This document shows, piece after piece, positions 1-11,938 of a DNA stretch of 64,000 nt. The notes beneath the pieces are model-generated. The model saw only the letters and a program-made list of their open reading frames with translations, did not search any database and was not told where the DNA came from. This DNA is from Cyclaneusma minus (taxonomy: Eukaryota > Ascomycota > Leotiomycetes > Marthamycetales > Marthamycetaceae). How positions within the stretch are numbered: position 1 is the first letter of the stretch; each line of letters starts with the position of its first letter. The stretch spans positions 620,001 through 684,000 of the forward strand of contig JAKZHN010000014.1 in the NCBI GenBank assembly GCA_037179335.1, given 5' to 3'. Made by a program: the position numbers and the translations under genes.

Positions 1-1303
1 TCTTCTCTCTTCTCTTCTTACGACTTCTGCTGCTGTGTCCCTTCGAGGGCGGTCATGAGGTTGGCAAGGCATTCGGTTGCTCGAAAAAGGTAACTTAGAA
101 GAAAGATCGGTGGCTGCTATGAAACAACATCGAGGGGCGCGAGGGGTCTGCATCACGAAGGGGAAGGCGTTGTATTTCGAACACAGTTTCTTCTTCGCTT
201 GCTACACTTCCCGTTCTCCTGATTTCGCCCCATTGTCGAACTTTCTTCCCGAATGTTTCGAAGGGTATCTTTCTTCTTCCAGTACTCTACGCTTATCATA
301 GATCTCTCAGTAGTCGTCTCTCTCCCCTTGCTTTCTGGAGAAGGGCCATCTGTGGGGATTCGCCTGTGTTCTAATAAACTCAGATCAGGGAGGCGAAAAC
401 TTGTTTCGTCGCGTGTACTAGTAGCTATGCAGAGAGGAGAGAAAGATAGAAAGGCACAAAAAAATCATTCCGAACTACTGATTCGTTACTGCTACCTTGA
501 CGTGCTTCCTTTGGACTTGCGTTGCTGCTGTCGTAGAATACCCTTTATTGCTGCTGTTGTCTTGTGCCTTGTTGTTCCGTGCCATTCCTGAACTTTCGTC
601 CGATGCGAACTTGTGAAGTAAACCATTTGATATGCTCCCAAAGAAAAATGGTTTCAAAAAGAAAGCCGTCGATTGTGAGGGTGAGAGAGAGGCCGACCGG
701 CCATGAGCAGGCTACCAGTGGTATCATAACTCGCCGTGACCAATTTCCTAACCAGGAACCCAATGGAATAACCCCCTGATCGCCAAACCAGTTCCGTACT
801 TTCTGGCCGAGCGATGCTGCAAACTTCTCTCTGTGGCAAAGCTCTGGAAAATCGATAGCACCCACGCACCCGCGTCTCGTCGAACTCGAACCACACTCCT
901 TTCTCCTTCGCACAAAGTCAAAAACTGGAATTTGGAAAAGACTCAAACGGCATCACAGGTGAATATTGCGGTGAGACAGGTTTGAGGTTTAGCAGCTTCT
1001 GTAATGGTTTTTGGGATATCCTAGTAGTCCCTATCAAAATGTTCCAAACAGCATCGGGCTGGCATCTAGCATCATACAAAAAAGTTGACCGAACAAAAGA
1101 AAACTCCCATAAGCCATGCATGATATAAACAACTCCCGTGATCCCAGAGAACCCCTTGCGTTTCGCCCACCCATGCCTTTCCCAACCGCCCAATAATACG
1201 TTTGCATGCTCGCTCAAACAACACCGCTCAAGCCAACCCAAGAGTCCACTCACCAAAGCGCCTCTTTCAAAACATATAGGTATATACGGTACACGCATTC
1301 ATC
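1..1303. other. Intergenic left edge, no supportable gene
   Basis: I see no conserved protein in any frame here. The open frames are short, mostly lack an ATG, and show no family motif. The right part (about 950-1303) is probably the 3' untranslated and downstream region of the minus-strand NIPA-like gene. A short minus-strand stretch near 20-80 reads like the end of a coding exon, but without the rest of a gene I do not call it. Confidence 0.5.
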
Positions 1304-3086
1304 TTACGCACCACCCACACTTCCATTCCCCCTCCCCCTCCCCTCCTCTACTGCTTGCTCCACCTCGACATTGCTATTCGCCGCACCTGCAAAATCAGCA
1401 GTGGCGCTAGCTGTCGAAGCCTGCCTGCTCCCACTCCGACTCCCAGTCCCTCTCTTCCACCACCGACTCATTTTAAAGAAACCGCCCGTCGCATCCTGAC
1501 TCTCCTGCCTCCTATGGCTACTCACTCTCCTCGCCGTAAACCCCGGAAATCCCGTACTCTTCCTTCTCGGCCTCGTCCTCGGTCTTTCGCTTGTTGATCG
1601 TAGTAACGCCGTATGTTCCCCCACCCCATTTCCACCATTTTCCTCTGCCCCATCTCCTCCAGCACCAGCACTAGCGGCCGAAACCTTGTGCGTTGAAGCA
1701 TGTCCGGACGAGACACTGCGTTTTGTGCGCGGACTTGAGGAACGGTCGTCTTCGAGGGCGCCCCAGATTTCTACTGCTTCGTCGTTCATGCGTACGGATT
1801 TTCGGAGGTGGCGAGTGGCGCCTAACACGACATTCGCTTTCGTGGTCGGCGTCATCGGTTGGTTTGCCAATAGTGCTCTGTCCGCCAGTGCGCCATACCC
1901 CTTTACTCCTCCTCCCATACCGCTTTCCTCGTCTCCGTTGATATTTTTGAACAAAGGAGATGATTCGGTGTCGCTGTCGGAGCTGTGGCCATCGCTATCT
2001 TCCACAAAGCCCAGGCCTGGAACCAAGGAGTTTTGGGGAGGGGGCGGCTGGGTTTGCTCATCCGAGAGTCGCCAGCTCAATGCCAGCACACCAGACAACA
2101 AAATAGCGGTTCCGAGCGCGATTAGGCAAGCTGATAATGCAGAGAGTTGCGAGGTTTGGCGGAAATAGATGAGTCCATCCAGGATCGCAATGATGTTGTA
2201 GATACAAAACACCAACGGATACAACACACTCGTGCTCACCAATTTCAACCCTTGATGTAGATAGAATAGTTGTGTGAGCGCTAAGAACACGAGGGACAAA
2301 AGCGTACACCAAGATTGCCAGCGATCGAATTGGTTTTTGCGATCGACGATTGTGCGGACGAGGAGTTCGACGGCGGATTTTGCTACGAGGAGACTGTGGG
2401 CGGAAAGAATGCCGCTTATGCTGCCGTAGGCCAGGCCGCGGAGCAGGCGGATTCGCGGGTTTTGCGCAAGGTGCGAGATTCGGGCAAGACAGCCGGCGAT
2501 GAATATGATGGTCACGACGAGCACGGCTTGGCCAATCATCCAGATCACAAACGGGCGTCTTCCCAGTAATGCAAGTAGTTGATCGAGGTTATGTGCCGGC
2601 TCGGGTATAGCTCCAAATATAGCTATAAGGATGGCGCCTGAGCAAACAAGTAAGGTGCCGCCGAGAGACCAGCGCGTGAAGGGCTCGCCGAGGATTAGGG
2701 TGGCGCAGATGGAGTTGAAGACGAGGCCGGAGGCTTGGAGGGTGGAGAGGACGGGGAGGGGCAGGGTGGTGATTTGGATGGTAGAGCCCAAAAGGTTGGA
2801 GATTATGAACATGCCCATACCGAGCTGCCAGCGGCGCCGGCGGTGGGGAGGGCGGCGGGCATCGGTGGAGGGCTTTTCGTCTTCGAGGATGTGGGATTTG
2901 CGCTGGAGGGTGAGGCCGAGGCTTTGCACGGAGGTGGAGATTAGGCCGACGATGATTCCTAGCTGTGTTTGCAACAAAGGATTAGGAACTAGGTGCTTTG
3001 GACGAGGTATTTGGATCGCGGAGGAGAGAGCTGAGTCGACTTACAGCGATGGTGCTACCTCCGGGCATGTTGCCCATCTGTCCCAT
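1304..3086 (-). CDS. NIPA-type (DUF803) magnesium transporter, two exons
   Basis: Likely a magnesium transporter of the NIPA family (Pfam Mg_trans_NIPA, DMT superfamily) in an endomembrane or the plasma membrane. Exon 1 is 3045-3086 and encodes 14 residues (MGQMGNMPGGSTIA). An 82-bp intron, 2963-3044, starts GTAAGT and ends CACAG. Exon 2 is 1304-2962. The product has 566 residues. The open frame of exon 2 alone has no N-terminal ATG; adding exon 1 restores a start just before the first membrane segment. Nine hydrophobic segments can be seen in the first ~330 residues, beginning with GIIVGLISTSVQSLGLTLQR. This matches the usual NIPA core. The C-terminal ~240 residues are hydrophilic, Ser/Gly/Arg-rich and probably cytosolic and disordered, a tail common in fungal members. 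Family membership is recognised from sequence; Mg2+ as substrate is inferred from the family. Confidence 0.88.
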
Positions 3087-4639
3087 GGTTCAACGACCTG
3101 CGTTGCGGGCATGAGGGGTTGCTGGCCGTATTAAGATCTTCGCCAGTTGGTTTCGGAGAATATAGTGAAGAACGGGACAGCGGGATGGGCGGCGCTTGTT
3201 ATTGTTGGCCGTTCAGGTGAATGGCGGCATTGATGGGTAAATGATCACGAATTCGATGGCAGATGATGTTTGGCATGCGCCCCAGACCGACGGGGCGACG
3301 ACTGCTTCCGATCCTTAGCGCCTTGTGGCTGGTGTGTAACCGATTGCGGCTAGGGCGCGGGAATGGATGACTTTGACAGATTAATATTGGCGAATTCAGG
3401 TCCATAGATGCTTGCCTTCAGTTATTAGATCTATTAATTTGACTTGCATTGGCAATATATACTCGAAATACAGTTTCGAGACAAGTCGGAAGACGACAGG
3501 GAAGGGCTAGGGGTAGGAGAGCGGACCCTGGAACGACTTCAAACTCCCGAGGTGACGACACTCTGTCACTTCTCGACACAACCCCTAGATCCTTCTCACC
3601 GCCGTCGACGACTCACAGCGCTTCCAACATTGGTGACTGACAGTTGACACGAGATTTCCAGAACCCAACAGAACTCCCTACTACGACAAGAAGTCTCTCA
3701 GCCAATCAATCTCGGCGTTTTCTTTTGTTGCATATCGAGAGATCCTCCCCCCCTCCTCCTGGACTACCCTTGCCAGAAATAATACTTTTCGGCACCACAA
3801 CTTCAGTTCTGAACCGTTTTCCATGATTCTGGATGCATTGGATAGCTCCTGGCTGCGCCTTTTGCTATAACATAATGACGCTTATATCGATTATTTTTGG
3901 CGTGAAATCTTGGAAGTGACGGTTTTCTAGCGCATTTGCGGAAGTTTCAAGATGTATTTGCTTCGGGATCGATTCAAGTACGCCCTCTTATCCCGAGATG
4001 TTGTGACTGAATACCTAATCCGGTTACCCGCTCTGTCTTCAGGACTCGTTCAGGGGCATATTGTTTCATAGCCTATGTTATGCACGTCTATTTCGGCCCT
4101 CGGGCATGGGTAGGCCGAATCACAACAAACACTTGATACCCTCTGGTCTCAACATAAAAACTGGCTTCCTAGCCCTTTTTAAAATCCGAAATCTAACACC
4201 CTCGAGGGCAGGAGATCTAGCTGAGATGCACAAGTAAGTTCTCAAAGAATCTTGCCCAGCTCGAGTGTCGTAGGGAGTAAGGGATATGGAGGGCTGCCAG
4301 AATCGATGACAACTGAACTGTTAACATTTTGCTACCAAGTTTCAGTCATGGTTCTTCTCTGTGGGGTGCTATGTACTGAAGAAATATCTTGCAGGCACAA
4401 AGAAACAGACTGTGGGGCTCATTGTTACAGTCCGCCTTTGGACCTTGAGAAGGGGGAATCCGTGGCTATCATGATATCCATGGCACCACGGCATTAGTAA
4501 ATATGCACACCATTCATCAACCAAAGAGGTGCTTGGACTCTGGCAAGATCATAGATGCTTTCGCATTCTTTTTGTGGATTGTGAAGACTCCTAGACAACT
4601 ACCAGCAAGTTCATTCGCAGCTTTCCCGTATCCAGATGG
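3087..4639. other. Intergenic region, probable promoter of the NIPA-like gene at its left end
   Basis: No gene is supported here. The first few hundred bases must contain the promoter of the minus-strand transporter, but I see no diagnostic element. The right end grades into the old tandem array that follows; repeat-like words such as a Ser-type ORF fragment around 4320-4480 may be its most eroded copies. Confidence 0.5.
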
Positions 4640-6860
4640 TGGACAACAGCCCTCTTCACTCAGATTCTCCTGTTCTTCGAAGAGGAATCATAAGTATCCG
4701 GGGAAGTGAAGCCGTGATTGACTTTACGTTAAGAAGTCATGAGCCAAGCTCTTTCCAACAACAAAGAGTCCTTTCATTACCATAGAGTTGCTCCAAGCAA
4801 ACAACACACCGTAACCGCCAGAGATATCTTACCATCGGCAGCGCGCTTCGCAGGGAATGTGGTTCCCCACACTGGGAGATCTCTTGGTCCAAATCACCCA
4901 TCCCCGTCGTTCTGTGGTCTCTCACCAGATGAGATTCTCCTATTCTCCAAAGAAAACTCATGAACATCAAGAGAACCAGAATCCGTGATTGACTATCCGT
5001 CAAAGTCATATTCTTATCATCAGCCAAGCTTTCAATTAGAACACAATGGTCCTTTCAGTATATCAAACTGTGACTTCAAGCAAACAGCACGCCATGAACT
5101 CCAGTGACATCTTACAGTTTTCAGCGCGGGTCACAGCGTACAGATTTCCCCACAAAAGACAACCACACACGGCGGGAAGATCTAGATTCAATCCAAGTTA
5201 CGCGGGGTTGAAGACGTGTTTTTCAGGCTCAGGGACCTGTTTCCTGAATATAGGACATACCGGCCAATCTCGCGAAACACTTTGTCGACTTTGCCAAAGA
5301 AATGGTTAATAGTGGTCTATCCGTTACTACCGACACGCTTTATCACGATTTCTATGACTGGTTGGTCAAAAAGCATGGATCCTATGAGGCATTCAATCGG
5401 TGGTTACAAAAGTACGGGAACATCGGGAAGAAAGACTTGTGCCATGCTGTCTCGGACTGAAGGATCGTCGGCCAAAGTCAGCCAACATTGTTATTCCATG
5501 GTTCTCTCACCAGATCAGATTCCTATATTCTCTATCGTTAGCCAAGCTCTCTCTCTCAGAGCAACATAGTCCTTCCAGTTTTTACTGTGGCCTCAAGCAA
5601 ACAACACACTGTAAACCCCAGGGAGGCTCTACAGTCTTCAGCGCAGGTCACGGCGCATAAATGTGCTCACATTGGTGGATCATTGGTCAAAGTCACCTAG
5701 TATCGTTGTTCCATGGTTATCCACCAGTCCCCCTATGCGTCAAGGGGTTAGCTGCTCGCCCTCATCAGCAAAGCCATCTCTAAGAGAATATAGTGCTTTC
5801 AGAATCATATAGAATGTTTCAAGCAAATATTTCATACTGAGACTCTAGTGATGTTCTACAGTCTTCAGCGCGGGTTATAGCGTATGCATGTCCTCACATT
5901 GGAAGACCCCTTCGTCGAAGTCAACCAGCAGCGTAATTCCATGGTTCATTACAAGTCCCTGACCAAGTCATGTAAGCATCTGGTTTTCACGGCAGCTCAG
6001 TGTCCTCCACAGGGTATGAAATTCCCCACACTGGGAGATCTCATGATTGGAGTCACGCAGCATCGTTATTCCGCGGTTCTCCAGACAAGATATCAAGATC
6101 TCGTATGCCTACGTCTTGGGAGAGCGTTCTACAAAAGCAAAAACACGGACATTTGATGTGATCTGGCTTTACAAGCCTTCCAAGACAATTTGCAACAACA
6201 TGCCATACCCGCATTCGCGCGAGCTATTCTTCTGTCTTCAGCGAAAACTGTACTTGCCACCACAAGTCCATAGACGAAGAAAGTCCGGACACCAAGACGA
6301 GATTTTGTTCATAGTCTCTTACCAGCCCCTGACCGATACTTCAAGCAAATAAACACACAGTATATTTCAGAGACATTCTACGATGTTCAGCGAACTCCAC
6401 AGCGTTTGAGCTACCCCAGGAAAACCCCTTCGTCAACGTCAAAAGTACTGTCGTTCCGTAGTTCTTTACCAGCCCCTGACCGATACTTCAAGCAAATGAA
6501 CACACAGTAAACCCAGTGACATCCTACGGTATTCCGAAAGCTTGACAATGTATGACTTTCCGCACGTTGGAAAATTTATTCGTCAATGTCAAAAAATAAT
6601 GTCGTTCCACAATTCTCTACCAGCCCCTGAGCTATACTTCAAGCAAATAAACACACAGTAAACCCCAGATTATCCTACCGTTTTCAGCGAGCTCGACGGT
6701 GTATGAGCTTCCCCACGTTGTATGAGTTTTGCCAACACTGGAAGATCCCTTCGTCGAAATCACATATCATTGTCGTTCCATGGTTCTCTCACCAGTCCCG
6801 GACCCAGACATCAAAACATCTGGTTCTCACAGCGGCATGCAGCCACAGCGAACAAAATCC
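4640..6860. repeat. Old, diverged tandem repeat array (units about 150 and 260-285 bp)
   Basis: The same ordered set of words recurs through this stretch. An anchor word (caagcaaaNNaacacac) occurs near 4793, 5077, 5593, 5820, 6342, 6489 and 6640. It is followed by a block like ccagtgacatcttacag, then ttcagcgcgggt, then a block like ccccacattgggagatccc, then cgttgttccatggttctc. Spacings are about 284, 516 (two units), 227, 522 (two units), 147 and 151 bp. So there seem to be longer units on the left and a shortened unit of about 150 bp on the right. Copies differ by many substitutions and small indels, so the array is old. The base composition is normal, so unlike the block beyond 26.8 kb it was not heavily RIP-mutated. 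No frame stays open across units. Its function is unknown. Confidence 0.75.
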
Positions 6861-7306
6861 CCGGAATAAATATTTTCAGCCCTAAGGCTCGCTTCGCAGC
6901 CAGCCTAACCGCATTCGGCATAACCGTAGCTAAAGTTCCGTAAACACAATCCCACGCTTGCAGCCCAGTCGCGACTCTTCCTCGACCGGCCACATCCCAA
7001 CCGCGAACACAACGCCCGCATCCTCACCAGCCACGCCTTGTCTTCGCTTTCTCCCTCTTGCATTTCCGCACCGCCCAAAACCAATCTCTTTCGTTCGTTG
7101 TTGCTCCGGAGCCCAGCATTGCGCCCGTCGCTGCATCGTCCGCATCCATCTCCCGGTACGTATCTGTCCTGCTTGCCTTGCTGCTCGTCCTGGCCGGTCT
7201 GAAGCACCGCAGTCCTCCACGCACTCCGTACAAGTCCATCTCTAACACAGCCACGCAGTATCTTCGCCCGCTGCCAGCACGTTGGGCAGCATTCCCGCGC
7301 ACAGAG
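6861..7306. promoter_or_regulatory. Upstream region of the 1100-residue protein gene
   Basis: This C-rich, CA- and CT-rich stretch directly precedes the ATG at 7307. The downstream reading frame extends back to 7058, but it contains no ATG before 7307, so the part upstream of 7307 is probably 5' untranslated leader and promoter. A GTACGT donor-like word at 7156 could mark a leader intron; I cannot confirm it. Confidence 0.4.
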
Positions 7307-10300
7307 ATGGACTCCCCAAAGATGGACTTCCGGGAGTGCTACAACCGTACCCGTTCCGCTTCCTCGCCCGAATCTCCAAGCTCCGAGCCCATCCTCGAGT
7401 GCGAGCACTCACCGTTCAACTTCTGGGGCGCAAACTGTCCTTGCATCGAAGCCGAACTCGCAGGCCGTCCCAAGCTCAAGTCAACCCTCCTCCAAACCTA
7501 CCGCTGCACCGCAAGTGCTCACAACGTCGATTCCGCCATGGATCCCAACGCCCCCTCGCTCTTCAACTACCCCCCCAACATCCCCGGCTACATGCAGGCC
7601 TGGTCGGCTTACATGGACAACAAGTACTGGGGCTTGAGCTGCGTCGAGGTCCACAAGTGGGTGCAAGCATACGACTACTCGTATGAGCAGGCCGAAGCGG
7701 AGATGCTCAAAGTGTATGCGCGCAACGTCCCCAACGCCAGTGAGCAGCTCAACGTCTCGCATCAAGCCCGCGACCCGCTCGACTTGAATGCAGAGCTTGG
7801 CTCCGACAGTCCCTATGTGCATGTGTGGAGGGAATACCCAGATGCTGTGATCCCTGGCATGATCCACAGAAGGTTCGAGCAGCAGATCTCGCCAATGGCT
7901 TGGGAAGTGATGAGCAAGCTCTATCCGCGCGAGCTCTCGGCCAAATACCTCTTCAAGCTACAAGGAGAGTTGATGCCCGGTGGACCAGGCCCCTTGACCT
8001 CCGAATGGGTTCAGAAGGTTCTTGGCACCCATCAGTTGGATTATGCTTTTGCTGGGGAGCTGCGCCGTGACGACGATGGCTGGGTGATTGTCGACGGCCA
8101 CCAGAAAGAGACGATTCTGGAGGCTCTATGCCAGATGGAAGAGGTGATTAACAGCTGGATCAAGCCGTTCTTCTACAGGATCAAGGAGCACACGATGGCT
8201 CTCAAGGAGCTGGACGACAATGGTCCACAACCGGTGCTTGGCAAGAGAATGAAGGTCGCTGAGGTCAAATCTCCTGTGACCGAGGTTGTGGACGAGGGCG
8301 CTTCTGTCTCGCAAGGCGCTCACCTCTCCCAGCAGGTGCCGGTCGCACAGAACAACCCCGTGTCGACCCAGGATGCTCGCGTTCCTCTGGAGGTGCCCGT
8401 CGTGCAGAACAACCCCGTGTCGACCCAGGATGCTCGCGTTCCCCAGAACGCGCCTGTCTTGAAGAGTGTCCCTGTCTCTCATGACATTCGCTTCTATCAA
8501 GACATCCGTCTTCCCCAGAACACACCTGTCTCCCAGGTTGCTCCTCTTCCACAGAGCGCTCCCGTCTCGCAGGACGCCCCTGCCCCCCACGCCGCCACCA
8601 CCGCTACCGCTACCGCTTCTTCCTCCGCCGACGCAGCCGCCGACGCTACTTATGACAGCGACTCGTCCGCCTTCATCACGTCCCCCTCAGACAACGAGGA
8701 CGAAGACGCCGCCGCCGCCTCCGACGCGCACCTCATCCCCCCTACGGTGTACAACAAGAAGCTCCAGATGTACAAGAAGCACAAGCAAGGGCGCATGCGT
8801 GACGCCTTCGAGCGACGAGACAAGGAGCTCGGTCTTGCCAAGGAGAGCAAGATTGAGCATAAGAAGACTTGGCACCTCGCCGAGGCCGACAGAGCTGACA
8901 AGGTCGGCAAGAAACACGAGGCGGACCTCCGTGAGCGCGTTGAGAATATCGAGGCGATGAGGATTGCGTACAGGAAGAAGTACGCCGCTTGGGAGGCTAA
9001 GAAGATGGCTGAGAAGGAGAAGACGGAGAAGGAGATGGCGGAGAAGAAGGTCGAGGACGGCAACATGCCTGACTCCGAGAAGGCCGACTCTCGCGCATCT
9101 TCCTCTATGGCTACAGAAATTGGAGAGACTGGATCTGTGGGCTCGGACGAGACTGTCGTCGCCGCAGCCAGCACTGATGGGCTCGAGGGCAAGGCCATGA
9201 CGGGACCGGGTCTCAGCCCCGTTGCTGAGACCTTCGGTCCCAATGCCAGGGAACCATACCCCGCCTTACCCCCCACGTCTCGCGCTACCAGGGCCTCCAC
9301 TCTCTCCGGAGCAGCTCCCGCCTTCGTACCCCGTCCCATGGGACCGAACCCGGTGTACTCTGGCGCTGCTTTCCACTACGCACCCAGCCCCATGGGCCAG
9401 TACCCCAGCTCGCCTCATATGCCCACCCGCGGCCCCGCTCCCATCGGCATGGAGCGCATCGACTCCGGCTTCGCCATGAACCCCGGCCCCGCCACCCACG
9501 GTTTCCCCCACCCCGCATACAACCTCCGATGCAGCGCCATCTGGGGCGCCACTCCCGAAGACGCTCAAGCCGCCCGTCTCGGCAGCACCACCATCTGGGG
9601 CGCCGGCACTGCCGATGAAGCCGTTGAGTTCGTTCCCCACAACCGCTTCCACATGCAGCACGAGCCGAAGCAGGACGACCCGGCTGTGTGGTACTTTCTT
9701 TACGGCGAGTGCGCCTCATCCGACATCCTCAAGAAGATACTCGGTTGTACCGCTGAACCAGTTCGTTGCCCTGCCAAGGTGATGAATGGCAAGTTTGTGC
9801 ACTGGGGTGTTCACACTAGTCTTGTCGACGGCGAGCCTGAAGATGTGGTGCATGGCATTAGTCACTTTGTGACTGGCAGTTCCCACCAGGACACGATTAG
9901 GGAGTTCATGGGCGAGAAGTATGAGGTTGTCCGGTGCATGATCCAGCTGACGACTGGCAAGGACGAGGATGAGCAGAAGAGAGCGCCGGATGTGTCGAAG
10001 GGAATTCTGCCAACTGCCGGTTTGACGTTCAGGTTGAGGGATGCACCGTACAAGATGGATCAGGAGTATCCGGAGAACATTACCGTGCAGGGTAGTTTCA
10101 GGCAGAAGTACCGTGGTCAGCCTTACCGGGTGGAACCGTTGAGGACCCCGGTGGATGAGCTTAAGGGCTTCTCTTGGAATGAGAAGAAAGAGGATGTTGA
10201 GAGCGAGGGCTCAGCTAATCCTGATCTCGCGGCTTTCCTTCTTAACCTTCAGGAGACAGTTCGCAGGATCCCGTCGTTCGAGGATCTCGAGGCCGAGGGA

Positions 10301-10609
10301 CGCGCCGAGCCATCTGAAGTGAAGAAGGATGTGAAGGGCAAGGGCCGTGCTGATCCTGATCTCACGCAGCTCCTTCTCAAGATTCAGAAGACCATTGACA
10401 ACATCGAGGCCGAGGGTCGCGCCAAGCCAGCTAAAGTGAAGGATGTCAAGGGCAAGGGCCGCGCCGATCCTGTCGAGGAGAAGCAGGCAGATGTCGAAGA
10501 CAATGGTGGTGAAGGCCCGAGCCAGGTCGGCGGTGCCAAGCCGGACCAGCCCAAGAAGAAGAAGAACTACAAGGGCAAGAAGAACAGATCCAACAAGAAC
10601 CGCAAATGA
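7307..10609 (+). CDS. Unrecognised 1100-residue, repeat-rich protein with charged coiled-coil region
   Basis: I do not recognise a family. The start is the first ATG in a long open frame, giving 1100 residues with no intron needed. In order: a folded-looking N-terminal ~300 residues containing a short Cys-containing motif (CEHSPFNFWGANCPC); a Pro/Val/Gln-rich low-complexity region at about 326-428 with two near-identical 19-residue units (QNNPVSTQDARVP) and looser repeats; an Ala/Asp/Ser-rich acidic linker; a Lys/Glu-rich, probably coiled-coil segment at about 478-588; a Pro-rich region; two IWGA-containing units near 743-771; a second folded-looking region at about 780-950; C-terminal repeats containing DVKGKGRADP; and a Lys-rich tail (about 1080-1100) that could bind nucleic acid or serve as a nuclear signal. 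No membrane segment or signal peptide is seen in this model. Codon use is strongly GC-biased at third positions, as expected of an expressed host gene. Function is unknown. Confidence 0.8.
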   Translation: MDSPKMDFRECYNRTRSASSPESPSSEPILECEHSPFNFWGANCPCIEAELAGRPKLKSTLLQTYRCTASAHNVDSAMDPNAPSLFNYPPNIPGYMQAWSAYMDNKYWGLSCVEVHKWVQAYDYSYEQAEAEMLKVYARNVPNASEQLNVSHQARDPLDLNAELGSDSPYVHVWREYPDAVIPGMIHRRFEQQISPMAWEVMSKLYPRELSAKYLFKLQGELMPGGPGPLTSEWVQKVLGTHQLDYAFAGELRRDDDGWVIVDGHQKETILEALCQMEEVINSWIKPFFYRIKEHTMALKELDDNGPQPVLGKRMKVAEVKSPVTEVVDEGASVSQGAHLSQQVPVAQNNPVSTQDARVPLEVPVVQNNPVSTQDARVPQNAPVLKSVPVSHDIRFYQDIRLPQNTPVSQVAPLPQSAPVSQDAPAPHAATTATATASSSADAAADATYDSDSSAFITSPSDNEDEDAAAASDAHLIPPTVYNKKLQMYKKHKQGRMRDAFERRDKELGLAKESKIEHKKTWHLAEADRADKVGKKHEADLRERVENIEAMRIAYRKKYAAWEAKKMAEKEKTEKEMAEKKVEDGNMPDSEKADSRASSSMATEIGETGSVGSDETVVAAASTDGLEGKAMTGPGLSPVAETFGPNAREPYPALPPTSRATRASTLSGAAPAFVPRPMGPNPVYSGAAFHYAPSPMGQYPSSPHMPTRGPAPIGMERIDSGFAMNPGPATHGFPHPAYNLRCSAIWGATPEDAQAARLGSTTIWGAGTADEAVEFVPHNRFHMQHEPKQDDPAVWYFLYGECASSDILKKILGCTAEPVRCPAKVMNGKFVHWGVHTSLVDGEPEDVVHGISHFVTGSSHQDTIREFMGEKYEVVRCMIQLTTGKDEDEQKRAPDVSKGILPTAGLTFRLRDAPYKMDQEYPENITVQGSFRQKYRGQPYRVEPLRTPVDELKGFSWNEKKEDVESEGSANPDLAAFLLNLQETVRRIPSFEDLEAEGRAEPSEVKKDVKGKGRADPDLTQLLLKIQKTIDNIEAEGRAKPAKVKDVKGKGRADPVEEKQADVEDNGGEGPSQVGGAKPDQPKKKKNYKGKKNRSNKNRK
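8334..8447 (+). repeat. 57-bp in-frame tandem duplication inside the 1100-residue protein gene
   Basis: Two units of 57 bp (19 codons) follow one another. A 38-base core is identical at 8348-8385 and 8405-8442. The unit length keeps the reading frame. The near identity points to a recent slippage or unequal-crossover event, so repeat number may vary between strains. Confidence 0.85.
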
Positions 10610-11938
10610 AGCTCCTCGTAGCGGCATTCTCCGTTGATCCACCTGGTTTTGGAGTCTTTCATGAACGCCCGCCTCTCCTGCGATTCATACTCGACAACCA
10701 CTTCAACGCCATCTTCAACGCCTTCTGAACTTCTCCCACGACCGTCCTTCTCATCTTCACACCTGTTCATTTCGGTTTCTGCATTCGGAGTACTTTTGTT
10801 TTCTCGGTCTCTTCTTCAACCACACCTCGGCATTGCAAGGAGCGTCTGCATCAGCGAGCATACGAACGATACCCCCAAAACGATCAATCAAACGAAGGCA
10901 AAAATCACAATTACTGTACATTACATCGAAAAATAGCCCACTTGGGTCACTTCAAATTGCGGATTAGCAGCCATCAACAGCGCGCAAGTTTGAGTCTTCG
11001 GACGCGGACGAGTATGAGCGGGTGGAGGCTTTTCTTGCATTTGTTACTTCGGGCCTTACGCCTTGCCTGCCCTAGGAGTGAGCCTAGGGAAGCCTTCCTA
11101 CCCTGAGAGATGAAGCTTAGGGAACTATGAATGGAACTTCCATTCACCAAATTTTGCTGTGTTTTGTGAAGTGATTTGAATGTGTTTTGTGAATGTGAAT
11201 GACTGAATGCGAGGTACTGCGAATAAATGATGCTGTGACTGAAAAAGCCGTGCAACCGTTAGACTTAACTGGGTGAAGGTCGAGAACTTGAGGGAATGTA
11301 CTTGTGTAGGGTACCAAGTTCGTAACAAGAAACTTGCCGTCCCTGGTGAACCAAGTGAATAAGAATGATACATGCATTCTTCAACACTCGAGGCAGCATC
11401 AAAAGGTTTGGTCCGCTTGGTCGGTTTTTGAAGGCATTCGAAGTCAAGTCTCGGTCTGGCCAGATCATCCTCCGTGCTGCACTCAACAACCAAGCCTCCC
11501 ATAATCAACACACCACTTCCAAACCTTCCCCCCTTCTCGCCCCCGTTCCACAACCCATGGCGACACTTCCACACATGGTACGTAATTCGAGGCAGGCGTT
11601 GAGCAGAATGAGCACCTTACATTGATGTAGTTCTCGTTCTCCTTATCATCCATCCAGCCATCATGAGCAAGTTTCCCAGCGCACGGACATAAATCCGTTA
11701 GCGTGCGCAGGTTTTGCAGGGGTCCAAGTTAAGAACATTGAATATACTTTCGCTCAAAAACCCTCTTTCGCGCCATCGGGAGCAGCGGCGACCATCTACT
11801 CTCTCCTGAGCTTTCTCGTCATCTTCTTCGTCTCTGCGATACCCAACTTCATCTTCAAAAATCAATTTGTCGGAGTTCTGCAGGAAAACGCTGACAACGC
11901 GGAGACTCGCATACGCACCCAAGGCAGAGTACCCCACC
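10610..11938. other. Intergenic region between the 1100-residue gene and the CTR gene
   Basis: No gene is supported. Open frames on the minus strand (about 11125-11574) begin at non-ATG codons and show no family signal. The left part should be the 3' untranslated region of the upstream gene, and the last few hundred bases the promoter and leader of the copper transporter. Confidence 0.5.

Noticed and set aside
20..80. Minus-strand stretch that reads like the C-terminal end of a coding exon (Ala/Leu/Gln-rich, ending in a stop)
   Set aside because: Only about 20 codons, no upstream exon could be linked in 80-950, and no family recognised.
870..900. Box-B-like word on the minus strand (ggttcgagttc) suggesting a tRNA
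   Set aside because: No matching box A, acceptor stem or cloverleaf can be formed around it.
8126..9719. Several long open frames in other frames and on the minus strand inside the 1100-residue gene
   Set aside because: Products of GC-rich, repeat-bearing coding sequence; the plus-strand frame is longer, starts with ATG and has regular codon bias.
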